A stretch of DNA of 34,147 nucleotides from the IMG/VR virus record IMGVR_UViG_3300009136_000024, positions 1-34,147 of that record, one strand, 5' to 3'. This DNA comes from a virus. Both the position numbers and the translations under genes were made by a program. Below the pieces are notes generated by a model. It saw nothing but the letters and a program-made list of their open reading frames with translations, was not told the origin of the DNA and made no database searches. This document shows, one piece after another, positions 22,305 to 29,086 of this stretch; positions within the stretch are counted from its first letter, which is position 1, and each line of letters opens with the position of its first letter.

Positions 22305-22605
22305 GTCGGCCTCCAAGGAACCTCCGCAAGCGGAGTTCCGATTCTGCGCGCAAGGCGCGGGTTCGCCAGTGGTCGGCGCTCTTCTCGATCGACTGCAGCG
22401 AGGAGATCAGTCCCTCCAAGTCGCGCTGCATGGTCGTCGAGTCGAAGTTGAAGACGAACGTGTCGTCTCGGATCTCCACGAGGGGCGGCTCTACCCGGAT
22501 CTCCACGAGGGGCTGCTCGGCCTGTGCCTCGGAGAAGATCGCGTCGATCTCCGCGTCTACGATCTCGTCGTCGAAGAGTACGGGAATGTGAACGTCGATA
22601 TCCAT
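22297..22605 (-). CDS. Hypothetical acidic protein
   Basis: 102 residues from ATG at 22605, four bases after the HD gene stop, with AAGGA about 10 nt upstream. The first 50 residues are very acidic and carry a direct repeat of the type PLVEIR (two copies). The rest is a helix (MQRDLEGLISSLQSIEKSAD) with a basic end. A small DNA mimic or adaptor is conceivable but not shown. Confidence 0.65.
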   Translation of the reverse strand: MDIDVHIPVLFDDEIVDAEIDAIFSEAQAEQPLVEIRVEPPLVEIRDDTFVFNFDSTTMQRDLEGLISSLQSIEKSADHWRTRALRAESELRLRRFLGGRHG

Positions 22606-22609
22606 GTCT

Positions 22610-23116
22610 TCAGTGTCCTTTGTTCGGGGATCCAATCAGATCCAGTGCCTTGGTGTATCGATCCGCAATCGAATCGCCCTGAGCGAGGCTGCGCTCAAGG
22701 TTGTCGTGAATGTCGTGGAACTTGATGAAGTGCCCGTCCGGCGTGCTCGCCGCGCGCTTCACGAAGTCACGGTAGATCTCGCCGCTTTTGCGGGACACGG
22801 CCACCACGGCGTCGGCCACGCGCTCACCGAAGCGGCGCGCAATGTCTTCGCGCTGGACACCAGCCACGCCATCGCCGGTCGGCAGCGCGGTCGGGCCTTC
22901 GCCGTGCGCGACGTAGGGGTTGGTGTCTTCGATCACGTCGTGGAGTACGGCTGCGATCTGGAGATCCTCGTCACCGCCGTGGGCGCGAACGCGCTCCATC
23001 ACGCGGAGCGAGTGGAAGATGTGAGGAGTCCCGTCGCGATCAGTCTGCCCGGCGTGCGAGCGGATCGCGAACAGGATCCCTTTGTCCAGTCTGGTCAGTT
23101 GTCCTTGTTCGGTCAC
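22610..23116 (-). CDS. HD-domain hydrolase, MESH1/SpoT (p)ppGpp-hydrolase-like
   Basis: 168 residues from GTG at 23116, chosen because AGGAG lies 7 nt upstream; ATG at 23131 lacks a site. Residues 13-66 carry the MESH1/SpoT HD pattern: LFAIRSHAGQTDRDGTPHIF with His21 and His35, then IAAVLHDVIEDTN with His59-Asp60 and the ED pair at 63-64. These are metal and catalytic ligands of alarmone hydrolases and related HD enzymes. The protein has only the hydrolase part and no synthetase domain, as in small alarmone hydrolases. Other nucleotides may be the substrate. It overlaps the upstream small gene by about 77 nt. Confidence 0.8.
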   Translation of the reverse strand: MTEQGQLTRLDKGILFAIRSHAGQTDRDGTPHIFHSLRVMERVRAHGGDEDLQIAAVLHDVIEDTNPYVAHGEGPTALPTGDGVAGVQREDIARRFGERVADAVVAVSRKSGEIYRDFVKRAASTPDGHFIKFHDIHDNLERSLAQGDSIADRYTKALDLIGSPNKGH

Positions 23117-23225
23117 AGTCAGGCTCCTCATCGGACGCGAAGTCCAGCTCGAATCTCTCGCGGGCGCTGCGCTCTGTCAGCTTCTTCTCGCGACGGTCTT
23201 TCATCGGGGGTCCACACCGCTTCAT
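23040..23225 (-). CDS. Small highly charged protein overlapping the HD hydrolase gene
   Basis: 61 residues from ATG at 23225 with a near-ideal site (AGAAGGAGACCGCC). The protein is almost entirely charged or polar (KDRREKKLTERSARERFELD) and ends 77 nt inside the HD gene in another frame. The strong start argues that something is translated here, but the unusual overlap lowers confidence in the C-terminal half. Translation may chiefly serve to couple the HD gene. Confidence 0.5.
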   Translation of the reverse strand: MKRCGPPMKDRREKKLTERSARERFELDFASDEEPDCDRTRTTDQTGQRDPVRDPLARRAD

Positions 23226-23243
23226 GGCGGTCTCCTTCTTGCC

Positions 23244-23459
23244 CTACTCCCAAGGCGCGTCGGGCGTGACGATGTCAGTGCCCAGGTTCAGGTAGCCGTG
23301 CTCTTCTCGACCGGGATTGTACACGTACAGGAACCGGCCTCCCATGTGCTCGAACTCTTCTTCGAGTCCGCCGCACGCTGCGACCCACTGGTCTGCCTTG
23401 GCCGAAAGGGCCACGGTGTACTCCTGGGTCGGGGTTACTCGGCTGCTGAATCGTTCCAT
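23244..23459 (-). CDS. Hypothetical small protein
   Basis: 71 residues from ATG at 23459 with AGGAGACCGAC upstream. The sequence (TVALSAKADQWVAACGGLEE, FLYVYNPGREEHGYLNLGTD) looks like a small globular alpha/beta domain. It has its own promoter at 23483-23511 and is the first gene of the next unit. No family was recognised. Confidence 0.7.
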   Translation of the reverse strand: MERFSSRVTPTQEYTVALSAKADQWVAACGGLEEEFEHMGGRFLYVYNPGREEHGYLNLGTDIVTPDAPWE

Positions 23460-23482
23460 GTCGGTCTCCTATGTTGTGGAGT

Positions 23483-23511
23483 ATGTTGCCGTAGGAGCGA
23501 ACCGGTGTCAA
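23483..23511 (-). promoter_or_regulatory. Promoter for the 23459 gene
   Basis: TTGACA at 23511-23506 (perfect -35), 17-bp spacer, CAACAT at 23488-23483 on the minus strand. The ATG is about 23 bp further with a strong ribosome-binding site. It is separated from the previous gene by overlapping hairpins. Confidence 0.65.
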
Positions 23512-23529
23512 CCCTTCTTCACAAAATCG

Positions 23530-23570
23530 GCATATTCACTGACGCAGTAAATATGCAGGTTTCAGTGAAT
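23530..23570 (-). other. Overlapping alternative stem-loops at the end of a membrane protein gene
   Basis: ATTCACTGA (23534-23542) and TCAGTGAAT (23562-23570) are a 9-bp perfect inverted repeat whose upstream RNA arm includes the stop codon. GCATATT (23530-23536) and AATATGC (23550-23556) are a second 7-bp inverted repeat sharing bases with the first. The two stems exclude each other. A weak terminator or a switch are both possible; only a short T run follows. Confidence 0.45.
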
Positions 23571-23843
23571 AAGGGCGTGGTACAAGGCTCCGAAGCCCCA
23601 GGCGAACAGCGGCAGAGCGAAGGCGTTCGCAAGGCGTTCACCCTGTGATCGCTTGTCCTCAGCGTAGTTGTGCGTCGAAACGGACACCAGCATGCGCAGA
23701 CCCAGAGCGTGGGCGATGCCGATCGCTGGCGCTCCCAGAGGCACCACGAACCAGCCCCACAGTTCCACGGTCACGAAGCCACTGAACACAATGACGCAGG
23801 CGAACATCACCAACCAGAACACAAACTTGACGAACTTATCCAT
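23562..23843 (-). CDS. Small two-segment membrane protein
   Basis: 93 residues from ATG at 23843, overlapping the RNA ligase stop as TAATG. Hydrophobic segments are FVFWLVMFACVIVFSGFVTV (residues about 7-26) with WGWFVVPLGAPAIGIAHALG behind it, and a C-terminal FALPLFAWGFGALYHALI. Charged residues lie between (NYAEDKRSQGERLAN). No holin signature can be proven. It is last in its unit and is followed by paired hairpins. Confidence 0.7.
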   Translation of the reverse strand: MDKFVKFVFWLVMFACVIVFSGFVTVELWGWFVVPLGAPAIGIAHALGLRMLVSVSTHNYAEDKRSQGERLANAFALPLFAWGFGALYHALIH

Positions 23844-24868
23844 TAGAACAACTCCGGTGCGTATTTCTTCGTCTGCAGAATCACGTGAGTCCGCAGCTTC
23901 TTGAAATCGACAGTGGGGAACTTGTGCTTCTTCAGAGCCATCCACAGCTCTTCGTTCACGAACTCGTGGAACATGGTGCCCAGCAGTCGCGGGATCAGTT
24001 GCCCGCGGTGTCGCTCCTGCACTCGGCGAATAGCTTGCTCCATCAAGTCACCGTAATCTTCTCCGGCAAAGCTTCGCGTCGGGCTGGGCTCCACCTGATC
24101 CGCGATGTCCTGATCGTACAGCTCGTGCAGGATCTTGAACTTCGTCTTCTCTACCAGTGCCTGGGTCAGGAACTCCTGGGCCATGGCAGCCTCGACTTGG
24201 AACTCACCACCCTTCTCGGGAACGCCGAACGCGCGCTTGTTCTCTTCCTTGAACTCGTTGCGAACGATCTTCGCCCAGGGCTGCCGACCGTAACGGTTCT
24301 GCCACGCGTAGTTCTTGATGACGATGCCTTCCCCCGCACCCGCACCATCGAGGATCAGGTACGAGTTGTTCTCGGTCTCTCGCGTTAGCTGCTCCTCACT
24401 TGGGTTGGTGTAGGTGCACATGGGCTCGATCACATCGAGGCCCACACCGCGGATGGTGGGCTCCCACTGCTCGTAGTGCAGGTAGCGGCCCTTCTCGTTG
24501 TCATACACGTCGAACACGTAGAACTTCCGCCACGCCTCTTCGCGGTACTGCTTGAACGTGTGCGGCACAAGCCACTCACCGTAGATCGTCCAGTGGTGGT
24601 GCCCCTGGCGCAGGATCTCGAAGAACTTCTGCTCGGCCTCGTTGGTGTGTGCCCAGGCCCAGAAGCCTGCGTTGTCCGACTCCGAACTCAGGGTGCGCGT
24701 GCGACTACCGCAGCAGACGTGGGGACCATCTTCGTCGCCCCCGGGCTCGAACCATACGCTGGCGTTGGTGCCATCCAGCTTCGCGAAAACGAACACGTCC
24801 CCGATGATCAGCTCGTTCACGTCATCGTGGCCTAGGCGCTCCACGTGGTCGTACTTACGAAACGTCAT
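23843..24868 (-). CDS. RNA ligase, T4 Rnl2-like
   Basis: 341 residues from ATG at 24868 with AAGGAGCAGT upstream; longer in-frame extensions are shadow sequence. Ligase motifs are in order: I, KLDGTNAS at 30-37 with Lys30 as the adenylated residue; a YGEWL segment at 96-100; III, FYVFDVYD at 116-123; IV, EGIVIKN at 180-186; V, AKIVRNEF at 199-206. The KLDGTN start and the long helical C-terminal domain fit the Rnl2 group, which seals nicks in duplex RNA, rather than DNA ligase. It is separated from RtcB only by one small gene, so both RNA-joining chemistries are probably co-expressed. RNA specificity is inferred from family pattern. Confidence 0.88.
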   Translation of the reverse strand: MTFRKYDHVERLGHDDVNELIIGDVFVFAKLDGTNASVWFEPGGDEDGPHVCCGSRTRTLSSESDNAGFWAWAHTNEAEQKFFEILRQGHHHWTIYGEWLVPHTFKQYREEAWRKFYVFDVYDNEKGRYLHYEQWEPTIRGVGLDVIEPMCTYTNPSEEQLTRETENNSYLILDGAGAGEGIVIKNYAWQNRYGRQPWAKIVRNEFKEENKRAFGVPEKGGEFQVEAAMAQEFLTQALVEKTKFKILHELYDQDIADQVEPSPTRSFAGEDYGDLMEQAIRRVQERHRGQLIPRLLGTMFHEFVNEELWMALKKHKFPTVDFKKLRTHVILQTKKYAPELF

Positions 24869-25166
24869 ACTGCTCCTTCTGCTTCTTCGTGGCTCGGCCG
24901 GAGTGCCGCACCCAGTACTCGAAGCACTTCTGCTCCAGCGCGCTGTCTTCCTTGTAGAAGAGCGCGGTGTGGAACGTCTCCAGCTCACCCGTCTGCGTGC
25001 CAGCCAGAGCGTTCACGAAGAACTGCCCCAGGCGTAGCGAAGGGAAGTCACGCCACATCCGGTAGATGTTCTGCGAGATTTCGTGCTGGTCGTTGTTGCG
25101 GTACTCCGACTCGTGGTGCTTCGGCCGCGCGTGCGGTTGACTCGGTCGGCATTGTCGTCTCGCCAT
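24855..25166 (-). CDS. Conserved-type phage protein of unknown function
   Basis: 103 residues from ATG at 25166, three bases after the RtcB stop, with AAGGGGTAG upstream; it overlaps the RNA ligase start by 14 nt. A basic, proline-rich N-terminus (CRPSQPHARPKHHESEYRNN) precedes IYRMWRDFPSLRLGQFFVNA and TALFYKEDSALEQKCFEYWV. The RLGQ...N and lFyxED elements recur in many small phage and bacterial proteins of unknown role. Position between RtcB and the RNA ligase suggests a link with RNA repair but does not prove it. Confidence 0.75.
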   Translation of the reverse strand: MARRQCRPSQPHARPKHHESEYRNNDQHEISQNIYRMWRDFPSLRLGQFFVNALAGTQTGELETFHTALFYKEDSALEQKCFEYWVRHSGRATKKQKEQYDVS

Positions 25167-25168
25167 GA

Positions 25169-26404
25169 CTACCCCTTGACGCACACGCGTGCACGTAGAG
25201 TGTGCTTGATCGAGACCAAGTCCTTCTGGGCCTCCATCACTGCATCGATGTCCTTGTAGGCTCCGGGCGTCTCGTCGATGACACTCTCGTCCTTCCGACA
25301 CTCGACTCCCTGCGTAGCCTTCACGTGGTCTTCCACCGTGAACGTCTTCCGGGCCTTGCCGCGCGACATGCGTCGCCCAGCTCCGTGGCTGCACGAGTGG
25401 AAGGCCTTCTCGTTGCCCAGTCCTTCCACGATGTAGCTCCGCGTGCCCATCGAGCCCGGGATGATGCCCATGACACCCTCGCGGGCCAGGACTGCGCCCT
25501 TGCGCGTGACGAACACGTTCTCCCCGTAGTGGTGCTCGCGAGCGACGTAGTTGTGGTGGCACTCGACGATCGTCTCGCCGCCATACTCACCAACCCAGCC
25601 GAACGAGCCGCCCAGGTGCTTCATCGCGTTCATGACGTTGGTCATCATGATCTGACGATTCAGTTCGGCGTATCGCTGCGCCCACATCACCGCTTCCCAG
25701 TACTCGTCGAAGCCCGGCGTGCCTTCGGGAAGGAACGAGAGGTTCGAGTCTTCCAGATCCACGAAGTAGGCCTCGCACGTGGTCTTCGCCTTCGCGATGA
25801 AGTGCTGTCCAATGCGATTGCCGATGCCACGCGAACCAGAGTGCAGCATGAGCCACACGTTCTCGTCTTCGTCGAAGCAAATCTCGATGAAGTGGTTACC
25901 GCCGCCCAGCGTGCCTAGCTGGCGCTGTGGCGTGCCCCACTTCCCGATGCGCGGGTTCTTCGTGACGATGTCATGGAACGCACCACACAGCTCGTTGTTC
26001 CAGTGCTTGACCGCCAGTGCGTGTGGGTCGCCCCAGGCACCGCGATCATTCGCGCCGCCGTTGTCCGTGCGTCCGTGCGGAACGTGCTTCTCGATCGTCG
26101 CTCGCACTTCCTCAGCACGGTCGTTCAGCTCGTCCGCGCTCACGCCGGGAAGCTTGCGTGCCAGCATGCCGCAGCCAATGTCCACGCCTACTGCAGCGGG
26201 GATGATCGCGCCGCGCGTCGGGATGACGCTGCCGACCGTGGAGCCCATGCCCCAGTGCACGTCGGGCATGACCGCGAGGTGCTTGTAGATGAACGGCATG
26301 TCGCGCGTCCGCAAGAGCTGCTCGAAAGCCTCCTGCTCTACCTCGACCCCATTAGTCCAACCAAAAATCGGCTTCTTGTTCTTGCCCGGGTTCAGATTTT
26401 CCAT
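25169..26404 (-). CDS. rtcB: RtcB-type RNA-splicing ligase
   Basis: 411 residues from ATG at 26404 with GGAGAAACGG upstream. RtcB joins 2',3'-cyclic phosphate (or 3'-phosphate) RNA ends to 5'-OH ends, using GTP and Mn2+. Key elements are all present: MPDVHWGMG (46-54), GVDIGCGM (73-80, with Asp75 and Cys78), LGGGNHF (166-172, His171), HSGSRG (188-193, His188), CHHNY (282-286), SHGAGR (339-344, His340 as the guanylylated residue) and the final VKG. Length is near the bacterial norm. No archease or RtcA partner is in the window. It lies within a cluster with an Rnl2-like ligase, a KH protein and a RlaP-like enzyme, which fits repair of RNA cut during host defence. Confidence 0.95.
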   Translation of the reverse strand: MENLNPGKNKKPIFGWTNGVEVEQEAFEQLLRTRDMPFIYKHLAVMPDVHWGMGSTVGSVIPTRGAIIPAAVGVDIGCGMLARKLPGVSADELNDRAEEVRATIEKHVPHGRTDNGGANDRGAWGDPHALAVKHWNNELCGAFHDIVTKNPRIGKWGTPQRQLGTLGGGNHFIEICFDEDENVWLMLHSGSRGIGNRIGQHFIAKAKTTCEAYFVDLEDSNLSFLPEGTPGFDEYWEAVMWAQRYAELNRQIMMTNVMNAMKHLGGSFGWVGEYGGETIVECHHNYVAREHHYGENVFVTRKGAVLAREGVMGIIPGSMGTRSYIVEGLGNEKAFHSCSHGAGRRMSRGKARKTFTVEDHVKATQGVECRKDESVIDETPGAYKDIDAVMEAQKDLVSIKHTLRARVCVKG

Positions 26405-26421
26405 TTCCGTTTCTCCATTGT

Positions 26422-26688
26422 CTATTCCGACTCGTCTTGCACCAGCCAGTACTCGTAGAGCCCGTTGTTCACGTAGTCTTTCCGAATGTCGTGTGAGCCA
26501 TGCCTGGGCTTCCGAAGATGCCGAAGCTGCGCCGAGATGGACGCGGGCGGGTCACCCGTGATCTCTTCCAACCGCCGCAGTGTGAACCGCAGACCCGTCT
26601 GCATGACCTTCAACACACGATCCCGCTGTGCGAGCAACCGAAGGTCATCTCGCTTGGGTAGGTAGTCCGATCCGTTGAAGTGGCTCAC
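26422..26688 (-). CDS. Winged-helix DNA-binding-like protein
   Basis: 88 residues from GTG at 26688, sharing GTGA with the KH gene stop. Residues about 20-65 (RDRVLKVMQTGLRFTLRRLE EITGDPPASISAQLRHLRK) fit a winged helix with recognition helix SISAQLRHLRK, followed by a GLYEYWL wing or strand. This layout recurs in phage proteins that regulate transcription or act as accessory replication factors. It lies between the KH protein and RtcB. The target is unknown. Confidence 0.75.
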   Translation of the reverse strand: MSHFNGSDYLPKRDDLRLLAQRDRVLKVMQTGLRFTLRRLEEITGDPPASISAQLRHLRKPRHGSHDIRKDYVNNGLYEYWLVQDESE

Positions 26689-26951
26689 TGCACGATCTCC
26701 AAGATGTAGCGAGAACCAGCCTTTCCGGTCCAAGCGATCATGATGGTCCGAAGTGCATCTGCAGTTCGTCCCTGTTTTCCGATGACCTTTCCTCGGTCGT
26801 CGGGGTCGACGTAGAGCACGAAGATCGTCATGTCTTCGGCTTGGGTCACGGTGCACCGAACTTCGTTCGGGAGGTCGACCATGCGTTGCACGATGCTCAC
26901 GAGTACACACTCGATCGGCACCAGATCAATCGTCTCGTCCGTGTTGGTCAT
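26685..26951 (-). CDS. KH-domain RNA-binding protein, KhpA-like
   Basis: 88 residues from ATG at 26951, overlapping the upstream stop as ATGA. The protein is essentially one KH domain: VLVSIVQRMVDLPNEVRCTV, then FVLYVDPDDRGKVIGKQGRT with the GxxG loop GKQG at 58-61, and ADALRTIMIAW. This is the layout of bacterial KhpA, an RNA-binding protein that in many bacteria pairs with KhpB and affects cell division and sRNA. A phage copy may bind host or phage RNA, or compete with host KhpA. It sits one gene from RtcB, so an RNA repair link is plausible. No KhpB-like partner is in the window. Confidence 0.88.
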   Translation of the reverse strand: MTNTDETIDLVPIECVLVSIVQRMVDLPNEVRCTVTQAEDMTIFVLYVDPDDRGKVIGKQGRTADALRTIMIAWTGKAGSRYILEIVQ

Positions 26952-27247
26952 GACCTCCCCTCGAAGATGTGCCAGACCCACTGGGAGTCGAAGAAGGTTG
27001 CGACGAACTCGCCGTACTCACACGCGTCGAACTCGCGCCCGGTTCCGACCATGATGAACTTCCGGGTCTGTCGACCCTTCACCTCGTTGTCGACCTGTGC
27101 CCACATGCACACGCTGTTCGCCTGCATGGCGACCTTGCGAATTTCTGAGTGGGAAGGCATCTCTACCTCGGTGGTGAAGACGCCATCGCCGACCTCCTTC
27201 AGGTCGAGCGAAAACTTGTGCATCACGTTGTGTGTCGATATCCGCAT
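26948..27247 (-). CDS. DUF7352-like small phage protein
   Basis: 99 residues from ATG at 27247, with AACAGGAG about 10 nt upstream and a 25-nt overlap with the upstream membrane gene. The sequence VEMPSHSEIRKVAMQANSVC MWAQVDNEVKGRQ then FIMVGTGREFD fits a widespread small phage domain (mP.. then ..lWa.vD.. then v.GTG). Its role is not known. It precedes the KH gene in the same unit. Confidence 0.7.
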   Translation of the reverse strand: MRISTHNVMHKFSLDLKEVGDGVFTTEVEMPSHSEIRKVAMQANSVCMWAQVDNEVKGRQTRKFIMVGTGREFDACEYGEFVATFFDSQWVWHIFEGRS

Positions 27248-27615
27248 TCTGGATGGACTCCTGTTCGTTGTTCGTACGGGGAGGGGCCGAGGACCGCGCG
27301 ATCAACGCGTTCCCTGGCGATGAGGCTCCAGAAGAAGAAGACCACATGAATCGTTCCCCAGACCCAGCGTCCTTGGGAGAAGGCCAACGCGGCGAGCGCG
27401 AAGCTCAGGTACATGCCGAAGCTGTACCCCCAGCGTGGGGCGTGTGCGTAGGAGCGTATGCGCGACGCGGCCTCCGACAGGATGTTCCCATCGGGATCCT
27501 CTCCCTCCGGGCCTGTCGAAGACTTCCGGGTGGATCCACGGTGATCAACCGCAGACTTCCCGGCACCTCGTCGCACGTTCTTTTTGGCGTGCTTGAAATC
27601 GATGACTGTTGCCAT
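27223..27615 (-). CDS. Membrane protein with basic N-terminus, leaderless start
   Basis: 130 residues from ATG at 27615. No ribosome-binding site precedes it; instead a -10 box ends exactly 6 nt upstream, so the mRNA is probably leaderless. The first 50 residues are basic and polar (FKHAKKNVRRGAGKSAV). Two hydrophobic segments follow (GMYLSFALAALAFSQGRW and VWGTIHVVFFFWSLIA), then a polar tail. The family is not recognised; a membrane-associated takeover or exclusion protein is possible. Confidence 0.7.
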   Translation of the reverse strand: MATVIDFKHAKKNVRRGAGKSAVDHRGSTRKSSTGPEGEDPDGNILSEAASRIRSYAHAPRWGYSFGMYLSFALAALAFSQGRWVWGTIHVVFFFWSLIARERVDRAVLGPSPYEQRTGVHPECGYRHTT

Positions 27616-27621
27616 GTGATC

Positions 27622-27650
27622 AGAGTAACCTAAGTTGGAGGGTACGTCAA
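27622..27650 (-). promoter_or_regulatory. Promoter with leaderless geometry for the 27615 gene
   Basis: TTGACG at 27650-27645, 17-bp spacer beginning TACCCTCC, TACTCT at 27627-27622 on the minus strand, then GATCAC and ATG. The TGA in TTGACG is the stop of the deaminase gene. The distance from the -10 box to the ATG puts the expected +1 on the A of ATG. Confidence 0.7.
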
Positions 27651-28135
27651 CCAGTTCCGATGCGACTTCGTGCCAGATCGGGATCGTTGATGACGCTGCA
27701 CCGGATCAGCTCGACTCCGCGCTCCTCAGCCAGGGCCGCAGCCTCAGCGAAGGCGTACTTCGGGTCATCCAGGCGATCGCGGAAGGGATCGTTGTCGTGG
27801 TCGATGATGATCCGCTTCACCCCGGCGTCAGCCATCGTCTTCACGCAGTTGTAGCAGGGCGTGCCCAGGGTGAGCACCGTGTGAGGCTTCGCCCCAGTGC
27901 TCGCACACTCGGTGATCACGTTGACCTCGGAGTGGGTGGAGAGTTCCAGCCGCGCGTCTCGTGTCAGTGTCTCGGGCGCACCATGCTCGATGAAGTTCGC
28001 GCGGATCGCCCGCACGTCTCCTCGTGTGCATACCGCGACCGCGGCAGTCTTCGTCACCGGGTCGTTCGAGTACTCGCAGTGGCCGCGAAGGTAGTCGAAC
28101 AGTTGGTGCACCTTGTAAGTCTGGATGTTGGACAT
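27647..28135 (-). CDS. dCMP / cytidine deaminase-like protein
   Basis: 162 residues from ATG at 28135, overlapping the upstream TAA as TAATG. The zinc deaminase motifs are HSE at 68-70 (within LSTHSEVNVITECAST) and PCYNC at 93-97 (within TLGTPCYNCVKTMADAGVKR), with Glu70 as proton shuttle and His68, Cys94 and Cys97 as ligands. Such enzymes convert dCMP to dUMP for thymidylate synthesis in many phages. The HSE variant of HAE is tolerated in the family. The substrate could also be cytidine or a modified base. Confidence 0.85.
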   Translation of the reverse strand: MSNIQTYKVHQLFDYLRGHCEYSNDPVTKTAAVAVCTRGDVRAIRANFIEHGAPETLTRDARLELSTHSEVNVITECASTGAKPHTVLTLGTPCYNCVKTMADAGVKRIIIDHDNDPFRDRLDDPKYAFAEAAALAEERGVELIRCSVINDPDLARSRIGTG

Positions 28136-28605
28136 TAGAAATCCTCTCTGATTGCTCGCCAGTTGGGATCGGGAACATCCTGTTCCACGGTCCAGTTCAG
28201 CCATCCGCCGTAGTAGCCGTTGCTCTCGTTGCGGTAGTCGATGTCGATGCGGTGCCCGCGCGTGGTGATCAGCGAGATGCCGTAGAGCGCGAGGCATTCG
28301 TAGCCCTCATCGTCCACGTTCTTCTGCGTCGCCAGTTCGGGGTTGCAGTCCACGCGGTCGACGACGGCACCGATCGCGCCCTCAACACCAGAGACGTGCT
28401 CGACCCACGAGTGGCTGCAGCAGTCCCCTTCCGGCGAAGCGTAGATCACGCTGTTGTCGTCGAACGAGAATGCAACGTCACCATCGCGATGCCACACGCC
28501 AGTGATCGTCTTGCCCACGAAGTGCTTGAGGTTCTCTTCGTGATACCCAGTGAGCTGTTCGAGCATCTGCCCCAAGCCCTTAACCGTTCCCCGTTCGACC
28601 GACAC
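28135..28605 (-). CDS. DUF7448-like phage protein
   Basis: 156 residues from GTG at 28605, chosen for GGAGG 7 nt upstream; the longer frame runs back through the previous gene. The pattern LKHFVGKTITGVWHRDGDVAFSFDD, then SPEGDCCSHSWVEHVSGVEG and LALYGISLITTRGHRIDIDY, is typical of a family widespread in phages (GDCCS motif, residues about 76-80). Its biochemical role is unknown. It is translationally linked to the deaminase by TAATG. Confidence 0.75.
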   Translation of the reverse strand: MSVERGTVKGLGQMLEQLTGYHEENLKHFVGKTITGVWHRDGDVAFSFDDNSVIYASPEGDCCSHSWVEHVSGVEGAIGAVVDRVDCNPELATQKNVDDEGYECLALYGISLITTRGHRIDIDYRNESNGYYGGWLNWTVEQDVPDPNWRAIREDF

Positions 28606-28792
28606 GATCGTTCCTCCCGCGTTCAAATCTATTGCTCTTGATCTCGAAGTGCATGACGCTCTTGTCAGACACCACGTTGGACAACACGAACAGCTCATCG
28701 AGCTTCAAGCCCGAATGAGAGTTCTTGGCCCACTGGTCACTCAGCGGATCGTCGAGAAGCTCCCGAAGAGACAGCGACTCTCCTGACGCCAT
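28580..28792 (-). CDS. Hypothetical small protein
   Basis: 70 residues from ATG at 28792, soon after the upstream TGA, with GAGAAG close by. The sequence (SLSLRELLDDPLSDQWAKNS, LDELFVLSNVVSDKSVMHFE) could form a small helix-strand domain ending in a basic tail (RFERGRNDRVGRTG). It overlaps the next start by 26 nt. No family was recognised. Confidence 0.6.
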   Translation of the reverse strand: MASGESLSLRELLDDPLSDQWAKNSHSGLKLDELFVLSNVVSDKSVMHFEIKSNRFERGRNDRVGRTGNG

Positions 28793-28796
28793 CTTC

Positions 28797-29078
28797 TCAA
28801 GCTTCGAGTCCCAAACCGAGGGAGTCGATGATCGCCTGAATCGACTGCTCCGAGATGTCGCTCTTGCTGTCGGGATCGACGCAGGCAGCGTGTGCGTCAC
28901 CATCGTGGACGCCCTGGTGGTACGCGACTGCAAGGAGCGGACGCAGTGTGTCCAAAGCTTGAGAAGCTGCCTCGTGCGCGAGTTTCGATCCCGGGTCATC
29001 TGACGGCTCCCAGTGCTTTGCCAAGCTGCGAAGCTTCGCCCACGCCGATTTGCTCTTGACCTGTTCTTCGGAAGTCAT
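28797..29078 (-). CDS. Hypothetical small helical protein
   Basis: 93 residues from ATG at 29078 behind GAGGTG. It is largely helical (SKSAWAKLRSLAKHWEPSDD, EAASQALDTLRPLLAVAYHQ) and acidic towards the end. No catalytic motif was seen. It directly follows the nucleotidyltransferase gene and may be co-translated. Confidence 0.65.
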   Translation of the reverse strand: MTSEEQVKSKSAWAKLRSLAKHWEPSDDPGSKLAHEAASQALDTLRPLLAVAYHQGVHDGDAHAACVDPDSKSDISEQSIQAIIDSLGLGLEA

Positions 29079-29086
29079 GGTGCACC

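Noticed and set aside
25186-25200. CACACGCGTGCACG near the RtcB end as another palindromic operator
   Set aside because: It codes for the conserved RtcB C-terminus, so the resemblance can come from codon choice.
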